From positions 11,470,001 through 11,534,000 of the forward strand of contig OX485809.1 in assembly GCA_950295325.1 (NCBI GenBank): a stretch of 64,000 bases of DNA. The letters are read 5' to 3'. The notes beneath the pieces are model-generated. The model was not told the origin of the DNA. It worked only from the letters and a program-made list of their open reading frames with translations, and ran no database searches. The DNA comes from Polytrichum commune. Taxonomy: Eukaryota; Streptophyta; Polytrichopsida; Polytrichales; Polytrichaceae. This document shows, piece by piece, positions 45,203 through 59,074 of this stretch. The translations under genes were made by a program, and so were the position numbers. The number at the start of each line of letters is the position of its first letter. The first letter of the stretch is position 1.

Positions 45203-48200
45203 TCAAAGAGTAACCAACTCAACCCCATCAAGTGTGGCTGTCGGTGGCAGCAACTGCACAACAAGAATCCATCGTTGCATCACATTTTTGAACCGCACTT
45301 GAAAACCATTATACCATAGATTGCTTCCTGCTTTGGCTTTTAGTAATAAGTTCCACATTTCTTGGGACCATTCGAATTCCACATGGAAAATATAATTGTG
45401 GATTTTTTATAAGAAAAAAAGAAAAGTACCAGGAAGCACCTTATGGTAATTACTTCCAGTTCGTGAAGCACTGAACTGGTCTTTCACAAGTGTCAACTTA
45501 TTGGTGAGAACCTAAGCCAGTTGCAGTAGCAGAAAATGGAATTACCTAGTTCTTTTGAGCTAGAATAATGAATGTGCAAGAACAAGATGGTACCTTGTCT
45601 TTGTCGATTGCTGTGAAGGTTTTACCATATGACTTCTCATTGTACAAAACTTTCATGATCTGAATTGCATAATACATACCCAAGGTCAAAAACAGAAGGA
45701 ATCATCTGCACAAGAGTCATCTAAATTGTTCCAAAAGGGATGAAAATGTGTTGGTTCAAAGCTAAATTACTGATGTTATTAGAGGTCCCTTGCCACAATG
45801 TCTAAAAGAGCAGCCACAAACAATGTTCATAGCCTTATAACAGCAGACATAATATCCACAGAAAAGTCACCAATGATTTTCGCAATTGCAACCCTTTCAA
45901 GAAAAATTACAAGGTTAACGCCCACATCCAACAGTCTCCAGGAGTTTATTCATCCACTTCTGTATGTCTTTAGATCCAGTTGCGACCACATATCACAAGA
46001 AACAAAGGAACAAAAGGATATTTTTGAGAGTAGCCAGAAATTTGATCACTTACAAGAGCGGCAACATCAGCACGGCTGATAAGTCCTGCTACACTTGCAT
46101 CCTCAGTCAAAATCCCATTGCCTGTTCCTGGCTGCTCAACATGCAGTGAAAAAACCCAGATTCCCAACTTCAGGTACTTTTTTTGTATAAAATATTTATT
46201 CAAGAACAAACGTCATTCTCAACAAAATAGGAATGTGTACTATATGTGCCATGTAACCCTCAACCCTAAACCCTAAATACATAGTATACTTAAAGACTGT
46301 TTCAGGCAGATAGAGCTACATTCATTATAGTAACGACTGTGGACCGCACTATATTTAAGTCATTTCAAAACTTTTTTTTTTGAGGATAATACTGTGGGTG
46401 GATACTATTCACCAACCCGCAGTATTTAACATCAGAAGTCCATGTTGTAGATTACAAACTCCTATTGTAGTGAAAAAAGTGTACACTTAAAAGACTTCCA
46501 ACCTTGGAGATCATGGGCATATCAGGGAGGACAGAATAAGTGTAACTAGGGTTACTCACTACTTTCTTGTGTGATGGTGTATAATGTGGACCACACTATA
46601 GGGTTCCCCAAGGTAAGTCACACTATACATCTGCCCGCACTAATTACCATAACTATTGTAGCTAAGCAACAGAACAATCCACACAAGAAAACATGTTTTC
46701 AAGTCCCTAGTCATTCAGCAGTTCACATATGTCTGAGGGAGCACAAACTCTGAACAGAAAATTGGGACCCTCTGCACTATAAATAAATATGAATACAATT
46801 TCTCCAAGTAAAATACACCATACAGCAGATAGTAAACCCCCGGGGCGAATAATAGTGTAGTTCATGTCACTGCCCCTCACAGCCTCTTCAGCAACCTCCT
46901 TAGCCTCCAACACTGTCTTCAGAACTGCCAAGGTCTGAAGCTCCAAAGTCAAGACATTGAAGTAGTTCACAGCACTTGCTTGCAGAATATCAACCTCTTC
47001 AGCTCAAGAACTTCAAATCTAGCCAGATGTCAAAAAAAAGAAATTTTGGCTTAAAACTACACGAACCTTTTTGTCAACAGCCTTCACACTGTCACCAGCT
47101 CCAACACTGGATACCTGTTACCATAAGACAGATACCTCAGTACATTTGAACATTTTGATACAATTTGCGTTTTTAAACAAACAGCAGATATAACCCCCAA
47201 GTTGATGAACTTACCATTACAAACCTTTTCACGCCAGCTTTCTTTGCAGCATTGACCAAGTTAATTGGGCCATCCTGCCATGCAAAAGTGAAGCCATGTG
47301 AGGACCTCATATCATCTCAACTTGAAAACTACAGCGTCTTCCATATGCAAATTTCAATCTCCAGCTGCACATCACTTCTTCCGTCACATCAATTTCAATC
47401 TCTTATCATTTAGGTGGAGTAATTTTACCATGATATGATAAAAGTAGGGGACGCCTACTTAACTTTGCTCTTTGTAAGACCAGAATTGTACCTTGTCAAC
47501 TTCTGGTTGAGTTGTTCCTCCACCTGTCATATTCATGAGCACAAGTCCCACTTAAATAGCATGCCTTATGTTGACCTCAGAGAGGAAAAAGGTAGCAAAC
47601 GTATTCAAGAGACCAGATCAATATTTCCAATACTTTTGGAAGTCAGGCCCCACATTACTGCATGATCTGAATGTTGTTACATTATCTCCCCGCTGTTTAA
47701 TTTTTAAATGCAGTAAGAATATCGTATGAGTTGGCCATGCAACTTACCAACAGTGCAGACAACGGCATCAAATGAGTTTGACCTCAACACCTTCTCAATG
47801 GTGGCAACATCTAGGACGTCTCCAATTGCCAACATTGACCCCAGGTCTTCAATCTCCTTACGGAATTTGTCACCCCTTTGGTAAGCAGTAACCCATGATC
47901 CAGCCTTGGCCAATGTGCGTACAACCTCCATACCAACACCTCCACCTCCGACTACCAAAACTGCAAAAAACAAGAGAGGTCACCACTAATTAGACCATTA
48001 TCTAGACCCCTTGATGTGGAATTCAATTCTTCACCAAATCGAAATGATTACTGAATTATGTACTTGGTGTGACATATAATCATGTGCAAGGTGCTAAGGT
48101 AGATGACAAATCCGTGGGAAAGCACTTAGTGCACTTCAGAGATAGGTCCTACACTTTCTTACAGACCTATGGTAATCACACCTAATTGTGGCCCTTACCC

Positions 48201-49950
48201 AAAAGCAACCCAATTGATTCTAGCCTATAATGAACATGGTTTGAGCATGAGAACTTACTGGCAGTTTGAACACACCTACACCTAACACATTGGAAATTCA
48301 TAGTTTATTCATACTTGTGCAAAAACCACATGCTAAGATGTGTTGAGATCCTCTTTCAATTACCAACGAAAATCAAGGTGACCTGATAATAACAACTGTG
48401 CTTAAATACTTAAAAGGACGATCATAGGTGTCGTTACCATGATAAAGGCGACTCTTCATTGTTAAAAAAAAAGGGCAGCAGGACAGTTGGAGCTCATGCC
48501 AATAGTTCACAGTACAATGATGAAAAGTGGGCACACATGCTCTAGACAAATTTTGTGGGGGTATTCAGAAGAACAAATTGTCCATAACCGGTCGCTCATC
48601 CAATTTGAGAGCACTTCCAATAACTCTATTGTGCTTTTCTATCCAAACAGAGAACCTTTCATTCATAACCTTCAGTTTATGTCCATGAGCAGACCGGTTA
48701 TGTCCCAAAAAGATGTAGATGGATGTCTCACTGCTATTGCAGCTTGTCGTCCACTATCCTCTCACCAGTTATGTAGTCCATATACTTTGTGCAGCAATAT
48801 TGTTACTTGGCTACACGTCCATACAGTGAACTTGTCACCAGGCTGACTAAATTAGATAGGCCATGTCCATCTCACATTGGAGGGTCAGACCTGTCATTGA
48901 AATGCTTTCTAACTTCTATCCAATTTAAATTTTCACCAACACAAGTGCCATTACAACATCCCTATCGGATGCAAGGAAGCAAACCAGTTGAGTTGTCGAT
49001 AGTCACAGGCTCCTCGTCTAGCTGATCCGCCATAGCTTGACATTGCAATCCCCCTGAAGTCCGCCTCGAGGCACTTCGCCACAGTATCCTACTACTACTC
49101 CATATCTGCTTACAATCCCATTATGAGAATCAACTTCCTGCTCCGAGATTTCAACATTTCGCATTTCCACATTTCGCATTCTATCTTTGCATGCACATTC
49201 CAGCAGGAAAAATGATAACCACACATCGAAATGCTGCTCAAATGCTCTTAGAATACAGAAACCCTAGCAGCAGGTGTGAATTGAGAAGGAACTGATTTAC
49301 GAGGGAAATAAGGAGGAATTCCTGTACGGGCAAATCCGCAGAGAATTAACATCAAATATATATAGTCCAGTAAGAACAAAGAGACACATACAATCAACAT
49401 GCTGCTCGAAATTTTAAATTTCAAAATTCTTCCTTAGCTGCTGAAGCAGCCTGCAACAAAGAGGGTGTACATTGAGGAACTAACATTCCACAATACGCAT
49501 TCTAATTATGCATGCACATTCCAGCAAGAAAAATGCACATATCCACAAATCAAATGAAACCCTAGGATGTTAATAGGAAAAGGAACTGAGTTATGAGGAT
49601 AATAAGTAGGAATTTCTGCAAGCGCAATCCAAAGAGACTTTACAACTACAAAGAGACTGAATGCACAGTTCAGAAAGAAGGACACACACACACACACACA
49701 CACAGTGAACATGCTGCTCGAAATCTTCTAATTCAAAGTGATTCCCTAGCTGTTGCTGTACACTACAACAAGGGGAATGGGCGTGCATTGAGGAGCTTAC
49801 TTGTGAGGAGGAGATTGATTTGGTGGAGTGGAAGAGGCGAGGGGCGGTTGCAGAGACGGTGGTGCGTGTGGAGGAAGAGGTGGAAGCTAATAAGGCCCTT
49901 GGGCGGAGTGTGGGCAGCGAGCAGGCGGTGCCGCACAGGAGGGCCTCCAT
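45203..49950 (-). CDS. Chloroplast-targeted NAD(P)-binding Rossmann protein (atypical SDR/NmrA-like), 10 exons
   Basis: Exons (minus): 49950-49801, 49105-48985, 47960-47748, 47523-47492, 47274-47215, 47114-47067, 46934-46824, 46131-46054, 45659-45594 and 45253-45203. All have GT/AG borders and consistent phases; they total 930 nt (309 residues) with no stop. The N-terminus is Ser/Thr-rich (MEALLCGTACSL, TSSSTRTTVSAT) up to LQCQAMA, a likely transit peptide and cleavage site. Then TVLVVGGGGVGMEVVRTL (dinucleotide site), AIGDVLDVATIEKVL, AVVCTVGGGTTQPEVDK, AAKKAGVKRFVMVSSVGAG, MNYTIIRPGGLLSAPGTGNG, ILTEDASVAGLISRADVAAL and FTAIDKDK follow, in the order of plant At5g02240-like atypical SDRs. The nucleotide loop reads as GxGxxG rather than the usual GxxGxxG. 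Substrate is unknown. The leader is CT-rich (GA repeats at 50027-50059 on +). A MITE lies in intron 2. Confidence 0.92.
46255..46278 (+). repeat. Short telomere-type repeat in intron 7
   Basis: About three CCCTAAA-like units lie in the intron between 46131 and 46824 of the Rossmann gene. Confidence 0.75.
48583..48702 (+). mobile_element. MITE family 'AACCGGT', best copy, in intron 2
   Basis: This 120-bp element has 16-17-base inverted ends CATAACCGGTCGCTCAT / ATGAGCAGACCGGTTATG. It serves as reference for the degenerate copies at 4432, 5280 and 6080. Target duplication is unclear. Confidence 0.75.
49682..49704 (+). repeat. (AC)n microsatellite in intron 1
   Basis: This is a pure CA dinucleotide run within the first intron of the Rossmann gene. 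It gives the poly-Cys/Val shadow frame on the other strand. Confidence 0.9.
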
Positions 49951-50059
49951 AGCCACAACTTCACTGCAACACACTCTCACACACAGATTGCGAAAAAGAG
50001 ACAAGGGATTCCAACACACACTGGATGTGGAGAGAGAGAGACAGAGAGACAGAGAAGCT

Positions 50060-53000
50060 TAAATCTTCAACTGGCATAGATTTGGAAAGTCGGAATGCAC
50101 TAGAGCGGAGGACAGGTGGCTCACAATCTATCCAATCTATCTTCTATTTTGGTAGCCAAGGGTCAAAGGTACAGTTCGAGGAAGGTAGGCGGGTGTAATT
50201 CGGTCACTCTTCTTAATCGGATACCAATACCGGTATATGATTGGTGTGTGATTAGGTTAGGATCAACTAAAGGCACATGTGTTTAAGGGGATTGAATTAT
50301 ATCTTCACATTTTATTAACTAAACTCTAAACTCTGTAATATCATGCTTGTGGTAACCAAAGTGCATGTGATATTAAGGAGTTATGTAGTGTTACTATGGA
50401 TGCATGACTAAAATTTTAAAAAAATAGTGTAGCATGTGACATTATGGAATAACACAAAGTCAATATTGCATTAATGAAAGTAATTAGATGATGACAATGT
50501 GATGCATACAAGCATATGGTTTGAATTCTTTGAAGTCTATGGTTTATTTGAATGTCAAAACCCATGATGTATGGGAGGCAAACATGACAACAAGAAGTGA
50601 CATTTAAAATGAGAACATTGTTCCCCTAGGGTTTCGGAATATAAGAGAAGGAGTGACATTTAGGAGGTTGATATTACGGAGTTTAGAGTGTACTCCACAC
50701 ACACACAATATTGAACACAATTGGGAGGACTTGATGTGTTCAGTTAAGAAATCAATAAACATGCACTTTTGATAACCATAACTAGTAAATTACTGGAGGG
50801 TCCGATTTTCATCCCGCTGAGTTTTTCTATGTTTCATTATAGATTTGCTTATGCAACACAAGTTCCATTGTGTAAATCTAATCAATAAAGGTTGAGGAAC
50901 ATGAAAATTAATTTTTTTATTTTTATTTTTATATTTAAAAAAACCCCCGAAGAACACCCACATACCTTACAAAAAGGAAGCAGTGTTGCATTAACAAATC
51001 ATTGTGAAAAAACAAGTTGAAAATTGGATCTTGTTCATTTAGTCCATCATTACTTATCAAGGCATTTTATTGTTAATATATTGTACCCCCATGGTAAATA
51101 TTTTAGGAGAGCAAAACCCACAAACATACATGTCACCAACACACCCATCGGTAAACATTTAAGGAAAGAAAAATCCACATACAAACAACTCACTAACACT
51201 AAGTATTTAGTCACAAAAAGTTTGAGTAACAAGTAAGGCAAAGTCTTTGTCACCAACAACAAGTATTGACACACAATTTATTTTGTGGCTTGCAATTTAC
51301 ATTCCTTACAGTGGATCACTACAAAAAAAAATTATGCAACTATTGCATCAAAAAATAATGCAAAATGATAGTTGAGCACATTAAGAATATTGTGAGATTC
51401 AAAAGAAATCATGATACAACTAAGCAAGCAAACACCCTTCAATTGTCAATGAAGCTCCAAATATTATGTCATAATTATTTCAAATTTTATGAAGCACATT
51501 CCACTTTCACAATGCATACAATCTCTTAAGCTTGTGGCTCAATTCAACAAACTTGCAACATGTTGAATTAGGGTTGAGATTATTAGCCATAAAATCTTGA
51601 CTCCTCAACATGCACTTTGAATTCCTCAACAGTAGGAGACACTTCTACTTCCACAGCCACAATCCATAAAAATTATTATCGACAAGCGCATGGCATCTAA
51701 AATTAGCTTAGGGCTTGAAGAAAGGGATTCCAAACATAATTTATGAAGCAATGGTGATCATGCAACCTTCACTTGACATCAATAAATTTCCTCGTTCCTT
51801 CGCCTTGATGATTATATACTTTCTGAATAACTACCTTGATACACACACACACACAATTGTGTATCACAATTTAACAACAATTTTGTTGATGGGAATAAAT
51901 ATATGTGAAGATTGTGGCAATCATTGGCACTCACAATGTTATTTAATCAAGAACTCTCTCTCTCGCTCGCTCTTGGAGGCTAAAAGGCAATCGAGATGAC
52001 AATTCCCCCCCCCCCCCATTAATGCATTGAAAGAGGTGCCACCTATTTAGTTATAGTAATTGAAAGTTTATGTGTCATGATTAGTTACATGCATATATAT
52101 AGGTAACATCCTCTAATTGTATTGACTATTTGATTTCAAGGACGCATTCCAATCTTTTTCGATTACATATCTTCGTAGTGTCCATTTTGAAATCTACATC
52201 CAACCACACATCAGGCACACATCATTGAAATGTAGGTGTCCGATTAAGAGAATTGACCAAGTATGGCCCACATAACCTATGTAAGGTTCCCATTTATTTT
52301 ATTATTAACACAATCTACATTATCCATATGGTGTCAAGTGTGATTAGGAACTGTTTCTTCAATTAGAAGTGCACAGGGTGAGATTTAGAACTAGTTCTTA
52401 AAGTGTTATTGTGCAAGTAGCACTACTAGTTTGACAACTACTTTAGAACCACTAGAAGAAGGGGTGGAACTAGTTTAACCCCTAAATCCCTGAGAGACCC
52501 AAATGACCAAGATTTGTATGGTTTTTGTTTTGAATGAGACCTTTGACATTTTGAGATAGAGGTAAGAAAACTGTTAGATTATGAATTTCATATTGCATCC
52601 AACAATCCTAGATTTCATTGGATTTGGATTGAACCTCATGATACACTAGGAAATGTTTCAGATAGGAACACAACATTCATATGTACTTGGCAAGCTATGA
52701 AAATTTGCAAGGATTTAGTTGTTTTATGTTTCAGATATCTACTATTGGGATTGATAACTGAAGTTTTTGAAGCTGCTTAAAAAATATTATATAAGATTGG
52801 ATGTTAAACGGATTTCTGCAAATTGCAAGGGCTCTCAAAAAATCACATTTGGTGCAAACATAAAAATTTCAAGCCCCAAAGGTTCACAATTTAGTTGGAA
52901 ATCTTAGGCAAAAAGTTTCATCCCAATTGGGTCTCATCCCATCATCCATTTGATCATGTCAGTAGGGTTAAAGTTTGTATTCAATCATCTACCCCGCCCA

Positions 53001-54150
53001 CTATGCCTTCACATATGTACTAATTTCTCATTCACATTTCCACATGGACGGTTGATATGTTTTTGGATAGCTCGTACTAAGGCCAATATCATATTTGTAT
53101 GGTTGGATGCTCAAAAACCCCTACAAATTGAGTCCTAAATGATATCTTTGAGAAATAGTGATTTGAGGCCAATTTTGAGGAGAATGGTGCTTAGGGATTT
53201 AAAGGCTAACCATTAAATAGAACTATCACTTGGAAGAGCTATATATCTTTAAGGTTGAGAGGATCATGCACCATTGTTGTTTTATATTTTTTCCTTATTC
53301 TGCATGTTGGCTTTGTCCCATGTCATGGGATAGAGGCATTGTGGAAATTGCCTTTACGGTAATAGGGCCTGGACGATGCATGTCATAACTCAATGGATAA
53401 GATTTGGTGATGCTTAGTGAAAGCTCAGTTAAATTTCTAATTTATTTTGTCAAAATATCATATAAACATTGATTATTTCAAGCATTCAAGATGTTAGTTT
53501 TGGATAGAACCTTTAAGCCACATTCCCTTGTTTGTTTTATGTTTTGCTTACATGTCCATTGCTGCAAGAGAATTTGTTGATACATTGTTAATTTGGTGTC
53601 ATAGCCCAAATCATCTTGGGTGTTGTAGGGGTTTTGGATATTTTCATTTGTTTCCACAAAAGAGACTCAATTTAAGAATTATTAGAAAGTTTGCAAGTTT
53701 AGAGGAAACATTAATTGTTTTTCTATGTCCATTGGTGCATTTTCATTTGAGTTGACATAAGAAGATCTTACAAGTTTTGTTGTTTTCTTCCATGTTTTCA
53801 ATGGTGTCATTTGTTGGACAAGAGTCTAACAGTGCCAAAATTGAAATAATTGTGCAAGAGAGATTGGAGTCGAGAGCAATGAATGACAATTTGCTCTTAG
53901 AAAGGATGTGTGTCATGATCATTGACTTGCACAAGAGCAAGAAGGAAGCATAGTCATGCGAGGTTTTACAAATGTAGATCAAGCTATTTGAGCATCAAAA
54001 AACTTAAGAGATAGTTGCCAAGAATCATGACCTCCTTCCCCAAATTGTTCAATTGTTGAAGCATGAACAACACAAAGGCACTAGATGTTGCAATGTCCCA
54101 TCTTGGCTAGATGCCATGGAACACTACCTCAATGAAGGGGTCGTTTAAAA
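50060..54150. other. AT-rich intergenic region without recognised gene
   Basis: Frames of 60-95 codons occur (51024, 51715, 53528 and others) but lack motifs and look like chance. A C-run at about 52008-52018 follows CT-rich DNA. Confidence 0.4.
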
Positions 54151-54180
54151 AAAAACTACTCGGATGTTTCAATCACCTAT

Positions 54181-54580
54181 TTGGAGCACAAGGTGGTTAA
54201 GAGTTGGGAGATTGTCAAACAAGAATTTATCAATGATGGTGTTGTTCCCATGATATGGAATCATTTCAAGAACTTTATCATCCAAATATATGGCAACTTG
54301 GATCTAGAAGAGTTGGCACGCAATAAGCTGAAGGAATTGGTGCAAAAAGGCTCAATAGAGTCCTATGCCCATGATTTTCACACTTTGTGTGCAGAAGATT
54401 ATTACACTACCACTTTCCATTGGAGATAAAATTCATGGAGGGTCTCAAACCAAGTATTCAGTTGCAAGTGAAGATTTATCCTCGAGGCAGTGGTGTAGGT
54501 TGAAAGGATTTCAAGATAATGGTTACATATGTAGTCTCAATGTATTCCATCCTCTCCCAATTTCCCAAGATGATAAGAAA
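54181..54580 (+). pseudogene. Retrotransposon gag relic
   Basis: The frame gives SWEIVKQEFINDGVVPMIW, then ARNKLKELVQKGSIESYAHD and FHTLCAE, the pattern of the gag domain (compare SSVESYANQFQNLC in the element at 17530-22250). It ends in a stop/frameshift after 54429. No pol follows, so it is an isolated fragment. Confidence 0.7.
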
Positions 54581-54603
54581 TGACCATTACCATGAGGTAC
54601 TTC

Positions 54604-57240
54604 TCATGGCAAGGTTGAACATATCCATAACTTAAACAACACATGCAAATTCAAGAAGTCACGTGACCTCCTTGTAGGTGTATGTTGGAGCACGAATAAA
54701 CTTATCGCCATCATAATCCACCCTGCACATAAATCTAATCTCATAAAGATGTTTGTAATATATCCATTTCCCTTTCCTTTCCCAAAGCTTGTGAATACAC
54801 TTTTGCGAAGTGCGGGATGTCGCCAATTGTGACATTGTGACACCTTGCTCCTTGTTGAGCAAGGTAATCATTGTGACATTGGTATATCCTCCTTGAAGAC
54901 GATGTTTGTTATCACTCCAAATCTTGGATATGGTATGGGTGTGACTCCAACCACATAGTACCCATCCATGAGTTTGGCGCTCTACCACTTATATGTCATG
55001 TGTTGGGTACTATAAGTCAGTCCAACACATATTTCTTCGTGTTGCCACCAACACATTGCTTGGTGTTGTCAAGGCAAAACCAAAATTCATGCTTCACATT
55101 GTTGGTGGAGTGGAATTCTTCTTCAACCCTTTTGTAAGTTGGAGTAGGAATGCCATGCTTGCCAGTATTGACTTTTGCATTGCACAAAATACATGTATTG
55201 GCTTACATTGCCCAATATTGTTGGGTTGAGTTGGGGAAAAATTTAGCAAGGTGTCATAAAGGGCATGGCAATTGGTTTCCAAAACAAAATGTGGTATGAG
55301 CCATGCCATACTCTGCGGAATTCAAAAACTCCTCTATGTATGTGCCTTTTGCTCAAGTATCATGACAATAATGGAGTAGTTTACTTTGTCAAGTCAACGT
55401 GAGTCACAATCGGCATTGGGTGGCAAATCAAGCTTCCGTTTGATGGACCCAAACAACTTTGAGCCATCCAAGGCACAATCCTTAGTGTGAAGATCTTTTG
55501 CCCCCGAATAAGATTTCATGGCATCTGTCAACAACTTGGAATCTCCATAGCTCATAGCAACCTTCATTCAAGGATGTTGAATTATGGTCCTCATTAATGA
55601 AACCTCTTTTCAGCCACATCATGTAATTTAAAATTCTCATGAACGCACAAATCAAATTGTCCACTATTGCTTCATACATACAAGTCACATTGTTGCCAAA
55701 TCGTTAAAGCCACTTGTTGTGCACCATCTCTACAAGGTCATAAGTTGGCATTTCCATACGTTCAACTATTGTTATATCTAGCAAACAATACACAAATTAT
55801 AAAAGACCATATGTTTTGGGGATTGTTAAATCGACCATATAGTTTGTTGAAACAATCACAAAGATGTGTTGTGCAATCAAATAACTAGTAGGAATTTGAT
55901 TTTTCATCACATACATGAAAAGGAGCAAGGCATCAGTTGAAATGTAAAGAAACAAAAAGCAAAGAATGTAGTTTAGAAACACACTTACAATAAACATATG
56001 ACCACCCAATTGTCTATAACAAAAGTTTTAAACCCCCTCACACTCGGAGAGACCAAAAATGCCTTCTTGGCACCTCCAAATGACAACGAATCACATGATA
56101 TTTTATTTCAACTCCGTCCATTGTCTTGTTGTTCTTGTAATCCTTGCATATTTATTTGTGTTGAATTTATAATGATTCATTGATATACTTATGTGTCACC
56201 TTATCCAAGCTCGATAACCAATGAAAAAAACATGTGTGCTCACAACCATGCATGGGTAGATTTGGCTCCACATCCTAGTAATTTTTTATAAGCACATTCC
56301 AATAAACCCAAGCACCGACTGCCATGAATCCATGTCATGACAAAATTCAATTTTCCCACAAGAGAGCATGTGCAAAGCCATCTTCAAATTACATGTCACA
56401 ACATGCAATCATTATCATCTTACAATACTTGCTATTGTACACATGGCATGCCAAGATGGTCCAATCTTTCAAATGTTTGACATGGTCAAACATTGTCCAC
56501 AAATTCTCTATGTCCCCTTCAACATGCATATGCTTCACAAGATCCACACCACTTCTTGGAAGGTTCATTGACATTTTGAGAACAAACATGTTGTCTATGG
56601 ACTACCCTAGGAATTGGCTACCATGGACATACTCAAAGTATTGATGGTCTTTGAGCGCCATAGTATTATCCGCCGTACTCATTCTAGTACGAACAAAAAC
56701 ACTTTGAACCCAATACAAAGTTACAACAATTTGGGGGACAAAATTATTGAATTTATCCATAATCACCTCTATTGACGAACTTGCTAGGTGGTGGCGTTCA
56801 CAACTAAATGGATATTCTAGAAGGTGGTTTGCCAAAACCGTTTGTTTGTTGTCATTTACTATAGCATAGTTCTTGGCAGTGGGTGTTTTCAAGACCTCCT
56901 TAGTAACACACGGATAAGCCATGTCTAGTGACTCATGACATGTAACATCAAACATAGGGTGGTTATAAACACCTAAACGAATACAAGTCCTTGACATTGC
57001 AGAGGATGTGGATTACACATACATTATTCAAGCATGGCACAAGGTAATGCACATATGTGTTGACCGATATACCTTACACTCCATTTTAGATTTATCAGGG
57101 GCCTCATTTCCCATATAAAATGGGGTTGGAGTTGATCCCATCCATTTGTTGTTGTTGCTCCCCTCCCCTCCCCCCCCCACCCTTTGCAAAGCATGTACTT
57201 ACAATACTCATTGGTCATTGGAGATGATAAACACAAGAAA
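54604..57240 (-). other. Decayed minus-strand coding-like DNA, family unknown
   Basis: Several minus-strand frames (56997-56602, 56589-56389, 55688-55482, 55309-55094, 54988-54659) carry protein-like stretches such as GDIENLWTMFDHVKHLKDWT, LACHVYNSKYCKMIMIACCD and ASSSIEVIMDKFNNFVPQ, separated by stops. They may be remains of one mobile-element protein. I could not identify it. Confidence 0.3.
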
Positions 57241-57308
57241 AATGTTTAAGTGAGAATTCAAATCATTTTGGATATAAGAGTTTTTGTTGCACACCTATGG
57301 TGGCCATC

Positions 57309-59013
57309 TGTGAGGCCAAACCCCCCACCCTTAAGCGTCCGTAGTCCGAGTAGTGGGTTTGGGCTCACATTCCTCCGCGGTATTGGATTTGGACTTGGAT
57401 GAGTCCATAGTGCAAGGTTCACCCTTCAAGTGGTCTTGGATTTAACTTTGGTCTTTGCTTCCTTTGTCTTGCCATCGCGAGAGTGCTCCACATTCTCCAT
57501 TAAGTTGTGCACGTGGTTTATTTTTAAAGAGAGGATGCAAGGGTTAAAAAAAACACTATTCTCTATAGTCAATCTCAAATACATTTACTTGTGAAAGCCA
57601 CACATGACACTAACTAGCATAATGTAACTAACTACTTGTCTATGAGCTAATTAGGTAGGCTATCTACTAAGCTCCTTCATGAACCCATCTCTTTACTTTC
57701 TAATTACATAAACCCAGCTCCTTCATAAACCCAGCTTCTTAGCTTCTAACTAAACAAACCCAGCTCCTTCATAAACCCAGCTCCTTCATGAACCCACAAC
57801 TTTGTAGTTGTAGTCCCCAACTACCTCACTAATTATTCAAGCCCTTAACTAATCTTCCTACCTAATTTCCCTAATTCTACTAACAACCCCTTTCTAATCA
57901 CACAATTCTTCTCTAATCCTAAAATCCTAAAATCCTAGAGAGGAGAGGGGGAGAGAGAATTTCCTAACTTCACTAAGACTAACTAATCCACACAAGTATA
58001 TTTTTGCACTCATCACAACATCAAGTGCTCAACTCTTAAACATGGAACTTGCAACCACGTGTATTCAAAACATGAACTTTAAGTACCACAAATTGGAATC
58101 ATGAATTAACTTTAAAATCCTTCACGTCAACACTAATTCTACCAAGAGGTCAAGCCCTCTTCAAGGCTAACAAGCCTTGGCTCTCAAACTAAAAACTAAG
58201 CACACACATGTGCTCCAATATGGCTTCCCACACCCACACTTATAACTCGTGGGGTGCCTTGGAGCACAAAGGAAAGAGAGGATGAGTGAGGGAAGAATGA
58301 GGGATTATATAGTAAGCTTGAGGGGGTGAGCACCCTCAAGGCTCACGATAAGCCCTTGAGATTTCCTCCTACTTAGTAGGCGCCAATCCTATCTTCTAAG
58401 CCTTCCTCCCTCAAATGATCAACAAGGATCCTAATTCGAACATTTAACTAGCCTTGGCTTTCTACCTACCACACTTTACCAAACTTGGGATGCTTCAACC
58501 CAAACTTAGCCTCCTTCGCTTTCCGCCGCCATAACTTTCTCCCCTTACTTTCCCAAATCGTCGCTCACCACTTAATTCAAACCACGATGCTTAACTCGTG
58601 ATTTGATTGGTGCTTTGAGAATTTGCTTATCCTCCACCTTGCATTCTTCCTTGGGCCTTCCCCATTAAGTGGCCATGATGAGGTGGTCCACTTGTGCGCT
58701 CCATGTGATCCTCCATTCATCCCAATTCGAATGCACTTGCCTCTTGAGTCACTTTGGTTGTCTCCATCCATTTGTACTAGCCTACTCACTAACTACTCAA
58801 TCCAAGTTCTCCTTACCTATCCTCATTCACTCAAATCCTTCCGAAGGTAAAAACACAATAACAACTCACATCCTAGCCTCTTACAACATGGTACTTCTAA
58901 GACTAACATTTCACTCTTTTTTATATTTTTGTGAAGTAACATGCTACTTCAAAGTGCATCAACTAACGTTTCAAGGGTCTAAGACTAAATGTGGGCACCC
59001 TTTTGGGCTCACA
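57309..59013 (+). mobile_element. LTR (1705 bp), + orientation
   Basis: It begins TGTGAGGCCAAACCC and ends GGGCTCACA (TG...CA with inverted ends). A TATATAG box at about 58306 and a primer-binding-like site right after the end support + orientation. The first 50 bases resemble the terminus at 24898 (minus). The 5 bases after it do not repeat the 5 bases before it, so it is not a simple solo LTR. Confidence 0.7.
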
Positions 59014-59017
59014 TAAT

Positions 59018-59035
59018 TGGCGACCATCGGGGGAT
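59018..59035 (+). promoter_or_regulatory. Primer-binding site, tRNA-Arg-like
   Basis: TGGCGACCATCGGGGGAT starts four bases after the LTR. It resembles the complement of the 3' end of plant tRNA-Arg (consensus TGGCGACCAC, then a GGGGAT block), a primer used by many plant gypsy elements. Confidence 0.65.
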
Positions 59036-59074
59036 GAATCCAAACATCTCTTGCTCCAAGGGTAAGTTGCCTAG

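Noticed and set aside
49591-50019. 142-codon frame containing the transit peptide
   Set aside because: Only 49950-49801 is exon; a GT donor at 49800 and the phase-matched second exon show that the rest is intron with an (AC)n run.
57309-59013. Solo LTR
   Set aside because: The flanking 5-mers differ (CCATC against TAATT) and a primer-binding-like site follows directly, so it looks like the 5' end of an element instead.
59014-59060. Polypurine tract for a minus-strand 3' LTR
   Set aside because: The minus-strand sequence here is not purine-rich; it instead reads as a tRNA-Arg primer-binding site on the plus strand.
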